Assembly (NCBI GenBank): GCA_019510305.1
Contig: JAEKKN010000029.1
Location: forward strand, 1-64,000
Length of the DNA stretch: 64,000 nt
DNA from: Microbacterium sp.
GTDB taxonomy: Bacteria > Actinomycetota > Actinomycetes > Actinomycetales > Microbacteriaceae
Direction: 5' to 3'
The notes under the pieces: generated by a model
Seen by the model: the letters and a program-made list of their open reading frames with translations, nothing else
Databases searched by the model: none
Told to the model about the DNA's origin: nothing
Made by a program: the position numbers and the translations under genes
Shown here: piece by piece, positions 50,237 through 58,641 of the stretch
Layout of the letters: every line of letters starts with the position of its first letter
Position numbering within the stretch: the first letter of the stretch is position 1

Positions 50237-53200
50237 TCAGTACGCGAGCAGCGGCAGCGGGATCCGCGACCGCGATGCCGTGTACGGCTCAGCGCCCGCG
50301 AACGTCGCGGTCACGAGGTGCAGACCCCGCGTCAGCCTCGGCAAGGCGATGGCGGCCTTTCCGCGATCGGCGGCGGTGATGTCGACCGTCGCGACGACCT
50401 TGCCTCGGTCGAGTACTGTGACCGTACCCGCCGGAGCGCTGTCGTCGTCGGCTGACACCCGAACGGTGACGGTCGTGCTCCTGCCCGCCTTGACGAACAC
50501 GTCGGACGCCGAGAGCCGCAGAGAGGTGCCGACCGGCTGCGCCTGGTCGTCCACGAGCACGGCCACCGAGCGGGCGGGAACCGAGACCGTGCCGGTCGCG
50601 GCATCCCACGTCGTCGTCTTCACGACGGCATCCGCCCCGTCGGCCTGAGCCGGCGTCAGCGCGAACGAGCGTCCGGCGAGTTCCGCCACGGTCTGCGAAA
50701 CCTGCGACGGCGAGGCGTTGAACACGACCAGCGCGCCGTCGAGCTCGGGATCGACGTCGGATCCCACGAGATCGTCGATCTGCATCACGATCACGCCCGG
50801 CGCGGCATCCGCTCCCCCGTTCGGGAACGTGACCTTCTGCTCGATGAGGTCGGCCGAGCCCAGACGCAGCAGGTCGACCTCGTCGCGCACGCGGAGCAGA
50901 TCGAGAGCGGATGCCTCGGCCGTCGCCATGTCGGCGGCCGCCGGCTTGAGCGCCGGGTTCTCGAGCAGCGGTGCCATGAGCGGCCACTTCTCCTGGTTGT
51001 CGGCCGCGGTGGGCAGGCCCGAGCCGAAGGTCGACTCCTGACCGGTCCAGTCGATGCGGTTGAACCAGTCGCCGGAGTTGTAGCTGTTGCGGTCGAGCGA
51101 CTTCGAGCGCAGCAGCTCGGTGCCGGCGTGCCAGAACGAGGGCGATTGCGACAGCGTCACGGTCGCGAGCTCGAGCGTGTTCATGCGCACCCGGTCGGCC
51201 ATCGAGGTGCCGACCGGCAGCTTGAACACCGAGAGGTCGTACAGCGTCTCGTTGTCGTGCGCATCGACGTAGTTGATGACTTCGCCCGGTTCCTCGGCGT
51301 AGCCGGCGGCCGAGCCGCGATAGTCGATGTCCTCGCCGGCGGTGACCTGCCCATCGCTGGTGACGAACGTGAAGTCGCGCAGGTTGCCTGCGAGCCCCAG
51401 CTTCACGAGATCGGTCTCGTGGCCGAGGTCGGCCAGAGCCTGCTCGGTCGAGCCGTTGATCGGGTCGCCGTTCGGGTCGGTGCCGAGGCCGGTGCCGAAG
51501 CCCTGCCGGAACGTCGAGGTGCCGTCGACCGGGCTGCCCCCGTGCACGGCGTCGCGCAGCCGGTCGTTGAAGGTGCCGATGCCCGTGCCGCCGAGCTGCC
51601 CCTGCGTGGCCTGCTCGAACAGCGCGTTGTTCGCGACCTCGCCGAAGTTCCAGCCCTCGCCATACAGGTAGATCGCCTTGCCGTCGACGCCGTCCTTCTT
51701 CACGGTGAGCGCGTCGAGCGCGTCGCGGATCGCCTGCATGTTCGTCGTCGAGTGGTGCCCCATCAGGTCGAATCGGAACCCGTCGACCTTGTAGTCGCGC
51801 GCCCAGGTGACGATCGAGTCGACCATGAGCTTCTGCGCCGCGAGGTGCTCGGTGGCCACGTTCTGGCAGCAGGTGGAGGTCTCCACCGCACCCGCCGCGT
51901 TCAGACGGTGGTAGTAGCCGGGAACGACCTGATCGAGCACCGAGGTGTCGGCCTCGCCCGACGCTGCGGTGTGGTTGAACACCTGATCGAGCACGACCTG
52001 CAGTCCGATCTCGTGCAGCGAGCCGACCATCGAGCGGAACTCGCTGACCCGCTCTCCGCCGTTCGCGTCGACCGCGTACGAGCCCTCCGGCGTGGAGAAA
52101 TGGTACGGGTCGTAGCCCCAGTTGAAACCGTCCTGATCGGCCACGGCCTGCACGCAGGCCTGCTGCTGATCGGATGCCGGACCGAACGACGCGAGGTCGC
52201 AGTCGGGGGTCGCCTGGGCAGCCCGGTCCTCTTCGATCGTGGCGAGATCGAACGAGGGGAGCAGGTGCACGGTGTTGATGCCGGCGTCCGCCAGTTCGCG
52301 CAGGTGATCCGTGCCCGCGCTCTTCTCGGTGAAGGCCAGGTAGGTGCCACGTTCCTCAGCGGGAACTGTCTCGTCGCCGATCGAGAAGTCGCGGATGTGC
52401 AGCTCGTAGATGGCCCGGTCGACCGACTTGTCGACCGAGGGCGACTTCGTCTTCTGCCATGCCTTGGGCTGCCACGCCTTGTCGTCGAGATCGATCGCGA
52501 CCGAGCGCTCGGAGTTCAGCGTGAGGGCTGCCGAGTACGGATCGGTCACCTGATTGGTCTCGATCGTGCCGGTGCTCGGGACATAGACGACGACCTCCCA
52601 GAGGTACTCGTCGCCCTTGAGGCTCTTCTCGCCCTTGACCGTCCAGGAACCGGATGCCGCATCCCACGTCGCGTCATGACGCTGCGGGTCGCCGGTGGCG
52701 CCGGGGTTCCAGGTGAGCAGGGCGGCGCTCTGCGCGGTCGGCGCCCACAGGCGGAACGTCGGCTTCTTGCCGCTGAAAGTCACGCCCAGGTCGACCTCGT
52801 CCAGCGCAGTCGCGTAGAGATCGTCGAGCACTCCGGGGATCTGCACCGCGGTGAAGGCGGTGAGCGACCCGGCGGCGTCGCGCTGGGCGACGGCCAGCTG
52901 GCCGCGTACGAGGGCTGCGGCATCCGCGTCGTCGACCTTGAGGGCGAGGTAGCCCTTCAGCGCCGGGAAGCGGGCGAGCTGCGCCTCGGTCAGCCCGCCG
53001 TCGGTCACCGTGAGGGCGATCGGATCGGCTCCGGCGACCTCGCCGTCGACCACCGCGAGCGAAGCGTCCGCCGAGGAGTACAACTGGTAGGCCGCCTTGT
53101 CCGTCGCACCGAGGTTCGCGGGCCAGGCGACCGTCGTGGCGTCGATCCAGTGCGCGCGGGATTCTCCCGTGCCGGGGAGCGGCGGGTCGGTGCTCACGAT

Positions 53201-56200
53201 CTCGAGCACGTGCGTCGCGAGCGTGTAGCGGAACGTCGTGACCTTGCCCTCGGTCGCGCTGAACGAGATGTTCGCTCCCCCGGGTGCGCCGTCGGCGCCG
53301 TAGTTCTCGGTCCAGCTGAGTCCGTGTGCGACCTTCAACTCGTACGCTCCGGTCGGCAGCTCGTCGGTGGCGAACTCGTACACGCCGTCCCGATCGCCAT
53401 CGGCCATGAGCGTGGTGAGGCAGTCGGGAGACCAGTCGGCCGCGCAGCCGAGCTCTGACTGCTCGGATCCAGGCAGGGTCACGATGGGTCCCTCGGCAGT
53501 CGACTGCATGATGTTCGTGCGCGGGTCGAAGTAGAACGTGATCGGGCCGCCCGCATGGTGGATGGCGATGTTCGAGCCGTCGGGCACGCCGTTCGCCCCG
53601 TAGTTGATGGCCCAGCTGCCGTTCACGGCCGCCTTGTACTCGTAGTCGCCGGCGGGGAGGTCGAAGGTTCCGGCCCACACACCGTCGGGGCGGAGCGCCA
53701 GCTTCGCCTTCTCGCACGCCGGGTCCCAATCCCCCGCGCAGCCGATCTCGGAGTCGAGGCTGCCGGCCACCGTGACCATGTCGATCGGCGACTCGGGCTC
53801 TTCGGGCGCCTCGAGGGTCACCGCGTTGCCGACGGAGGCGTAGGTCGATGCTGCGGAGTGGTGGCCGGCGGCATCCGTCGTCACTGCGCGGTACTCGACC
53901 AGCGTGCCCTTCTTGAGTCCCGCGATGTCGTGGAACACGCGGGGGTCGGTGTCTTCCGCGGTGCCGAGCGCATGCCATTCGTCGTCGCCTGCGACGCGGT
54001 ACGCGAAGCTCGTCTGCGTCCACTGGTCGGCGATGCTCGCCTGCACGGCCGACTGGCCGGTGACGCCGGCGCCTGCGGCGGGGACGCTCACGGTGACGGG
54101 GGCGGCCTCGGCCGGCGCGGTGACCGTCTTGTCGGCCTTCCAGACGACGGCCGAGAGTGCAGGCACCGTGATGCTGGTGGCGGCACCGGCATCCGTCGTC
54201 AGCGCTGCGCCGTCGCCGTAGATCACGCTGTAGCCGGCATCCGAGGTCAGGGTCTTCAGGTCGACGGTCTGGGTGCTCGCGGCGTTGTTGACCGCGACCA
54301 GGTACTCGATCTTGTCGGAGGCGTCGACCCGCGAGAAGGCGTAGACGCCAGCTCCGGATGCCGAGTAGCGCTCGATCTGCGCACCGTCGACGAGCGCGGG
54401 GTTCGCCTCGCGGAGATCCGAGAGACCGGCGATGTGCTGATACAGCTCGCCGTCGGTGCCGTAGCGGTCGGCGGACCCCGCCTGCTCGCCGGTGATGAGC
54501 TTCTGGTTCGCGTACTCGGCGACCTGCGTCGCGAACAGGGTCTGCCGGGCGTCCTTGTCACCGCCGGGACCCGCGAAGCCCTGCTCATCGCCGTAGTACA
54601 CCACCGGCTGGCCCCGGGTGAGGAACATCAGATCATGCGCGAGCTCATCGCGCTGCACCGCATGGTCGGTGTTCTGCAGGAAGGAGCCGACCCGGCCCAT
54701 GTCGTGGTTGCCGAGGAAGGTCGGCAGTGCGGTCGCACTCGTGTCGGCGGTCGTGTACCGGTCGTCGCCCGCGAAGAGGCTCTGCAGGCCCTTGGCCGAG
54801 TTGCCGGAGGAGTAGCTCACGGCGGACGACTGGAACGTGAAGTCGAGAACGGAGTTCATGTCGGTGTCACGCACGTACGGGGCGAGCTTCACCGGGTCGG
54901 CGTCGTATACCTCGCCGAACATGAAGAAGTCGTCGTTGCCCTTCGCGTGGGCGTAGTCGAGCACCTCGGTCGTGAACTGCTCCCAGAACTCGAAGTTCAC
55001 GTGCTTGACGGTGTCGATCCGGAAGCCGTCGATGCCGAGGTCGACCCACTGGTCGTAGACCTGCACGAAGCCGTTCACGACGGCCGGGCTCTCGGTCATG
55101 AGGTCGTCCAGACCGCTGAAATCGCCGTAGGTCACAGACTCCCCCGACCAGGTCGAGTCTCCACGGTTGTGATAGAGCGTGGGGTCGTTGAGCCAGGCCG
55201 GGGTCTTCGCCTCGGCATCCGTCACGATCGGCGTGTACGGGAAGCTCGTTGCCGCATCGAGCGTCGGGAAGTCGTCGGTGCCCGCGTAGTCGGCAGGGTC
55301 GAAGGCGGTTCCGTTCGCGTCCTTGTAGGGGCTTGTCGCCTGGTCGATGTAGTCGTACTTCTTCTGCGTGTAGTCGATGACGTCGGCGGTGTGATTGGTG
55401 ATGATGTCGAAGTAGACCTTGATGCCACGGGCGTGCGCATCGGCGATCAGCGCCTGCAGCTCCTCGTTCGTGCCGAGGTGCGGGTCGATGCGAGTGAAGT
55501 CGGTGACCCAGTAGCCGTGATACCCCGCGCTGGCGTCGGCCCCCTCGCCCTGCACCGGCTTGTTCGCGAAGCTCGGTGTCAGCCAGATCGCGCTCGTGCC
55601 GAGGCCTTCGATGTAGTCGAGGTTGTCGCGGATGCCGGCGATGTCGCCGCCCTGGTAGAAGCCCTTGTCGGCCGGGTCGAAGCCGGTCGTCAGGCGGTCG
55701 CCCTCGAGGCCACCCGTGTCGTTGGACGTGTCGCCGTTCGCGAAGCGATCGGTCATCACGAAGTAGAACTGCTCGCCTGCTCCCGCCTGGCGCACGGGCG
55801 GCGCGATGAGCGCGTCGTCTTCGCTCGTGTAACCGCCGCGGAGATCCTCCACCGCGACGCCCACACGGTGAACGTTGTCGTCGTACGTGAAGCGCAGCGT
55901 CGCGGGGCCGGCGATCGTGAGGGGGATGTTGTCGCCGCCGCCGTCGAGTCCGTAGGCCTCGTCCCAGCTGTCGTTCAGCGCCACTTTGTACTCGTAGGTG
56001 CCGGCCGGCACCTCGAAGGCCGCGCTGTAGATGCCGGCGGCGCCGGTCGGAGTGAGCTCGGTCGCGGCGCAATCGGGCGCCCAGTCGGCGGCGCAGCCCA
56101 GCTCGGACTGCAGGTCACCGGCGAGGGCGGCCGTTCGGTCGGCGGCGGATGCCGGAGGCGCCGCCACGACCGCGAGACCTGCGGCGATGAGCGTGCTGAT

Positions 56201-56245
56201 GGCGAGGAGGGCGGTACGGCGTGCGGCGGCTGTCGTCTTCGACAC
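50237..56245 (-). CDS. Secreted bifunctional alpha-amylase / type I pullulanase
   Basis: A 2002-residue secreted starch enzyme. Order: signal peptide (1-34), a starch-binding X25-type module (35-130), a GH13 alpha-amylase (about 140-700; Asp411 in FRIDTVKH, Glu445 in FGEVYD, Asp515 in GNHDMG), two further X25 modules (about 822-915 and 921-1010), a type I pullulanase (about 1050-1900; WGYDPYHFSTPEGSYA, Asp1493, Glu1530 in YGEGWNFGE, Asp1664 in DAHDNET) and a C-terminal Ig-like domain. Both triads are intact, so it should cut alpha-1,4 and alpha-1,6 bonds. GTG start after GGGAGC. Two LacI-type sites lie upstream. Confidence 0.92.
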   Translation of the reverse strand: MSKTTAAARRTALLAISTLIAAGLAVVAAPPASAADRTAALAGDLQSELGCAADWAPDCAATELTPTGAAGIYSAAFEVPAGTYEYKVALNDSWDEAYGLDGGGDNIPLTIAGPATLRFTYDDNVHRVGVAVEDLRGGYTSEDDALIAPPVRQAGAGEQFYFVMTDRFANGDTSNDTGGLEGDRLTTGFDPADKGFYQGGDIAGIRDNLDYIEGLGTSAIWLTPSFANKPVQGEGADASAGYHGYWVTDFTRIDPHLGTNEELQALIADAHARGIKVYFDIITNHTADVIDYTQKKYDYIDQATSPYKDANGTAFDPADYAGTDDFPTLDAATSFPYTPIVTDAEAKTPAWLNDPTLYHNRGDSTWSGESVTYGDFSGLDDLMTESPAVVNGFVQVYDQWVDLGIDGFRIDTVKHVNFEFWEQFTTEVLDYAHAKGNDDFFMFGEVYDADPVKLAPYVRDTDMNSVLDFTFQSSAVSYSSGNSAKGLQSLFAGDDRYTTADTSATALPTFLGNHDMGRVGSFLQNTDHAVQRDELAHDLMFLTRGQPVVYYGDEQGFAGPGGDKDARQTLFATQVAEYANQKLITGEQAGSADRYGTDGELYQHIAGLSDLREANPALVDGAQIERYSASGAGVYAFSRVDASDKIEYLVAVNNAASTQTVDLKTLTSDAGYSVIYGDGAALTTDAGAATSITVPALSAVVWKADKTVTAPAEAAPVTVSVPAAGAGVTGQSAVQASIADQWTQTSFAYRVAGDDEWHALGTAEDTDPRVFHDIAGLKKGTLVEYRAVTTDAAGHHSAASTYASVGNAVTLEAPEEPESPIDMVTVAGSLDSEIGCAGDWDPACEKAKLALRPDGVWAGTFDLPAGDYEYKAAVNGSWAINYGANGVPDGSNIAIHHAGGPITFYFDPRTNIMQSTAEGPIVTLPGSEQSELGCAADWSPDCLTTLMADGDRDGVYEFATDELPTGAYELKVAHGLSWTENYGADGAPGGANISFSATEGKVTTFRYTLATHVLEIVSTDPPLPGTGESRAHWIDATTVAWPANLGATDKAAYQLYSSADASLAVVDGEVAGADPIALTVTDGGLTEAQLARFPALKGYLALKVDDADAAALVRGQLAVAQRDAAGSLTAFTAVQIPGVLDDLYATALDEVDLGVTFSGKKPTFRLWAPTAQSAALLTWNPGATGDPQRHDATWDAASGSWTVKGEKSLKGDEYLWEVVVYVPSTGTIETNQVTDPYSAALTLNSERSVAIDLDDKAWQPKAWQKTKSPSVDKSVDRAIYELHIRDFSIGDETVPAEERGTYLAFTEKSAGTDHLRELADAGINTVHLLPSFDLATIEEDRAAQATPDCDLASFGPASDQQQACVQAVADQDGFNWGYDPYHFSTPEGSYAVDANGGERVSEFRSMVGSLHEIGLQVVLDQVFNHTAASGEADTSVLDQVVPGYYHRLNAAGAVETSTCCQNVATEHLAAQKLMVDSIVTWARDYKVDGFRFDLMGHHSTTNMQAIRDALDALTVKKDGVDGKAIYLYGEGWNFGEVANNALFEQATQGQLGGTGIGTFNDRLRDAVHGGSPVDGTSTFRQGFGTGLGTDPNGDPINGSTEQALADLGHETDLVKLGLAGNLRDFTFVTSDGQVTAGEDIDYRGSAAGYAEEPGEVINYVDAHDNETLYDLSVFKLPVGTSMADRVRMNTLELATVTLSQSPSFWHAGTELLRSKSLDRNSYNSGDWFNRIDWTGQESTFGSGLPTAADNQEKWPLMAPLLENPALKPAAADMATAEASALDLLRVRDEVDLLRLGSADLIEQKVTFPNGGADAAPGVIVMQIDDLVGSDVDPELDGALVVFNASPSQVSQTVAELAGRSFALTPAQADGADAVVKTTTWDAATGTVSVPARSVAVLVDDQAQPVGTSLRLSASDVFVKAGRSTTVTVRVSADDDSAPAGTVTVLDRGKVVATVDITAADRGKAAIALPRLTRGLHLVTATFAGAEPYTASRSRIPLPLLAY

Positions 56246-56325
56246 TTCTGCTCCCTGGAGGGTGGGAGGGCACGGCGGCGTGCCCGGATGCTGTGGTGCG
56301 AAGTTACCAGCTATCCGTCGAGGAC

Positions 56326-56339
56326 TGCAAGCGCTTCCA
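56326..56339. promoter_or_regulatory. LacI-family operator 1 of the amylase-pullulanase gene
   Basis: TGCAAGCGCTTCCA has the palindromic AAGCGCTT core typical of maltose/starch LacI-family regulators. It lies 81 bases before the GTG. Confidence 0.6.
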
Positions 56340-56390
56340 GTAGTCTTTCCGGGCAGTCAGGCGAAGCAGAATGCCTGGATGTGCCGCAAG

Positions 56391-56404
56391 CGCAAGCGCT
56401 TTCA
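56391..56404. promoter_or_regulatory. LacI-family operator 2 of the amylase-pullulanase gene
   Basis: CGCAAGCGCTTTCA shares the AAGCGCTT core with operator 1, 65 bases away. It overlaps the stop codon of the upstream tetR gene (56402-56404). Confidence 0.55.
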
Positions 56405-56968
56405 GTCGCGTGCGAGCACCGCGACGGCGCGCGCGAACTCCTCGCCGCTGGGCAGGGACGCGGGATTCATCAGCCACATGATGCCCAGGCTCTGCACGAG
56501 GACGAAGTCGAGCTTTGCGACCGCCACGACCTCGTCTTCGCCGAGTTCCGGATGCGCGTCGCACAACTGCTCGGCCACGCCGAGATACCCCTGCTCCGCA
56601 GCCTCCCCCAGCGCCTTCGCGCCGTCGGCGTCGCGCAGGACGCGGACCGTGTTCTCCAGGCTCGCGAGCAGCGCCTCGCGATTGCGCTCGAAGACTTCCG
56701 GCATGCGATCCCACAACCGCGCGAAGCCGTCGAGCAGCGGCAGCGCGGCCGTCTCGCCGACGATGGCCTCCATACCGTCGCCGATGCCGTCACCCACCGA
56801 CTCCAGCAGGGCTGCCGTCACGAGCTCATCCTTCGAACCGAAGTGATAGCCGATCGCGGCGAGGCTGACCCCCGCTTCGGCGGCGATGTCGCGGGCTGTC
56901 ACCTTGGCGACGCCCCGTTCGAGGATCGCGCGGCGAGCCCCCGCGAGTAGGTCTTCACGATTTCCCAT
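56402..56968 (-). CDS. TetR/AcrR family transcriptional regulator
   Basis: A 188-residue regulator with a TetR helix-turn-helix (VTARDIAAEAGVSLAAIGYHFGSKDELVT, about residues 20-50) and a helical ligand domain. It begins leaderless: TAGGCT lies six bases before the ATG. It is divergent from a flavin monooxygenase gene, with direct and inverted repeats in between, so it probably represses that gene. Its end overlaps a LacI-type operator of the next gene downstream, the amylase-pullulanase. Confidence 0.88.
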   Translation of the reverse strand: MGNREDLLAGARRAILERGVAKVTARDIAAEAGVSLAAIGYHFGSKDELVTAALLESVGDGIGDGMEAIVGETAALPLLDGFARLWDRMPEVFERNREALLASLENTVRVLRDADGAKALGEAAEQGYLGVAEQLCDAHPELGEDEVVAVAKLDFVLVQSLGIMWLMNPASLPSGEEFARAVAVLARD

Positions 56969-56974
56969 GGCATG

Positions 56975-56980
56975 AGCCTA
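56975..56980 (-). promoter_or_regulatory. -10 box of leaderless tetR
   Basis: TAGGCT, then catgcc, then the ATG at 56968. Confidence 0.5.
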
Positions 56981-56988
56981 ACCGATTT

Positions 56989-57053
56989 CAGACAAATGTA
57001 TTAGACATGCGTACCAAACCGTGTTAGACAGATGTTTGAGACATATGTCTAAC
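56989..57053. promoter_or_regulatory. Repeated operator region between tetR and the monooxygenase
   Basis: Two copies of an AGACAnATGTnTnAGACAT pattern occur at 56989-57009 and 57025-57045. The second runs into the palindrome AGACATATGTCT (57039-57050), and GTTAGACA (57023-57030) pairs exactly with TGTCTAAC (57046-57053). Two TetR dimers may bind. Confidence 0.55.
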
Positions 57054-57074
57054 TTCTCGATCAAGGAGAATCCG

Positions 57075-58292
57075 ATGAACGCCACCGCTCCGACCACCCA
57101 CATCCTCGTCTCCGGTGCCGGCATCGCCGGACTCGCCCTGGCTCTGCAATTGGTGCGCGCCGGCATCCGCACCACCGTCGTCGAACGCGCCGACGGCCCG
57201 CGACCCGGCGGCCAGGCCGTCGATCTGCGCGGCGCCAGCCGCGAGGTCGCCGAGCGCATGGGCCTCCTGGAGAAGATCGAGCCCTACCGCGTCTACGAGA
57301 AGGGGCTCGCCTACGTCGACGCCCGCGGCCGCGTGTTCGGGCGCATGTCGATGGAAGACTTCGACGGCAAGGGCGCCGTGGCGGAGATCGAGATCGCCCG
57401 CGGAGATCTCAGCGAGGTGCTGCGCCGCGAGCTCGCGGCTGGCCCCTCCGGCCTGCTCGACCTGCGCTACGGCGACCGGATCACCTCGGTGATGCAGGAT
57501 GCGAGCGGGGTCGACGTCGCGTTCGCGAGCGCGGCCACCGCCCGCTACGACATCGTCGTCGCCACCGACGGCGTGCACTCCTCTACGCGGCGACTCGTCT
57601 TCGGCCCAGAGGAGTCGTTCCGCACCTATCTCGGCGGATATGCCGCCTTCTTCACCCTGCCCACGCCGGCCGACGTCGAGGAGGGCTGGTTCTCGATGCG
57701 GTTCACGCCCGGGGCCACCTTCGGCATCCGTCCCGATCTCGACCCGAGGATGTCGAAGGCGATGCTGACGCTGCGCGTCGATCGGGACCCATCGCTGCGC
57801 GGCGACCTCGACGCGCAGAAGTCGTTGATCAGGCGGATGCTGGCGGGGGCCGGCTGGCACGCCGAGACGATCCTCGCGGCCATGGAGACCGCCGACGATT
57901 TCTACTTCGACGAGCTCATGCGCCTCGAGGTGCCGAACCCCGTGCGAGGGCGGGTGGCGCTGCTGGGTGATGCCGCATCGAGCGGCTCGCCGATGTCGGG
58001 CATGGGCACCGCCACCGCGCTGATCGGTGCCTACCTCCTCGCGGCGAGGATCGCCGACGGCGGCCGTGACGCCCTGCCCGATGCGCTCGCCCGGTACGCC
58101 GAGCAGATCAGTCCGTTCGCCGCACAGGGAATGACGCTGATGGGAGGAGGCGTCGAGCGGATGGTGCCGGCCAGCAGGCTGCAGGGGGCGATGATGCGGG
58201 CGACTATGGGCGTCATGCTGTCGCGCCCGTTCCGCCCGATCGTGCGCCGGATGTTCGCCGCCTCGCAGCAGGATCTCCCGCTGCCGGAGTGA
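57075..58292 (+). CDS. FAD-dependent monooxygenase (group A flavoprotein)
   Basis: A 405-residue flavin hydroxylase. VSGAGIAGLALALQLVRAG near residue 12 is the FAD-binding motif, the DG motif (VVATDGVHSSTR) is near residue 165 and GRVALLGDAASSGSPMSGMGTATALIGAYLLA near residue 295 is the second FAD motif. The form matches the TetX/rifampicin-monooxygenase-like group of resistance and tailoring enzymes. AAGGAGAA precedes ATG 57075; in-frame upstream ATGs lie in the operator region and are rejected. It is divergent from a TetR gene, so it is presumably induced by its substrate. A strong hairpin lies downstream at 58428. Confidence 0.87.
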   Translation: MNATAPTTHILVSGAGIAGLALALQLVRAGIRTTVVERADGPRPGGQAVDLRGASREVAERMGLLEKIEPYRVYEKGLAYVDARGRVFGRMSMEDFDGKGAVAEIEIARGDLSEVLRRELAAGPSGLLDLRYGDRITSVMQDASGVDVAFASAATARYDIVVATDGVHSSTRRLVFGPEESFRTYLGGYAAFFTLPTPADVEEGWFSMRFTPGATFGIRPDLDPRMSKAMLTLRVDRDPSLRGDLDAQKSLIRRMLAGAGWHAETILAAMETADDFYFDELMRLEVPNPVRGRVALLGDAASSGSPMSGMGTATALIGAYLLAARIADGGRDALPDALARYAEQISPFAAQGMTLMGGGVERMVPASRLQGAMMRATMGVMLSRPFRPIVRRMFAASQQDLPLPE

Positions 58293-58427
58293 ACGGCGAG
58301 TTCTTTCCCCGTTCACCATCCGGACACGTTCGCCGACTACAACTGCTTCTGCGCGGACGAAGGCTTGGACCGGATCGGGTAGTCACGGCATCCGCGCTCT
58401 GCGGCCCTTCTTCACGGGCCCGCATAC

Positions 58428-58462
58428 AAAGACCCCCGCCGAATCGGGTCGGCGGGGGTCTT
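58428..58462. terminator. Strong bidirectional terminator hairpin
   Basis: AAGACCCCCGCCGA (58429-58442) pairs exactly with TCGGCGGGGGTCTT (58449-58462) around a six-base loop. Short A and T runs flank the stem on each side, so it can act in both directions. Confidence 0.8.
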
Positions 58463-58588
58463 CTCCTGCCCCGTCGCGCAGCGCCAGCGCCAGACAGCGC
58501 CAGCGCCAGCGCCGGACATTCGCGCTTGGGAAGGAAGGATCGCGGCGCAGCACCCGTCGGAAGTGCGGTTCGCCTTCCGAGGAGAGAC

Positions 58589-58626
58589 CGGGGAGAGACG
58601 GAGGAGGGGCGGGGAGAGACGGAGGA
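58589..58626. repeat. Purine-rich tandem repeat before the thiolase stop
   Basis: CGGGGAGAGACGGAGGA occurs at 58589-58605 and again at 58610-58626, a period of 21 bases. It lies just beyond the thiolase stop codon on the opposite side from the terminator. Confidence 0.6.
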
Positions 58627-58641
58627 CGGGCGGATGCTCCG

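Larger units (their letters stand above)
58293..58641. other. 349-base intergenic region between two convergent genes
   Basis: No credible gene is seen. It holds the bidirectional terminator at 58428-58462, short AGCGCC tandem repeats near 58482-58512 and a 21-base-period purine-rich tandem repeat at 58589-58626. The rest is featureless. Confidence 0.6.

Noticed and set aside
53555..56950. A 1131-codon frame opposite the amylase-pullulanase gene
   Set aside because: It mirrors the repeated GH13 coding sequence and has no recognisable domain or start signal.
58482..58512. AGCGCC tandem repeats as a minisatellite or CRISPR-like array
   Set aside because: Only a few six-base units occur; this is simple slippage in a GC-rich spacer.
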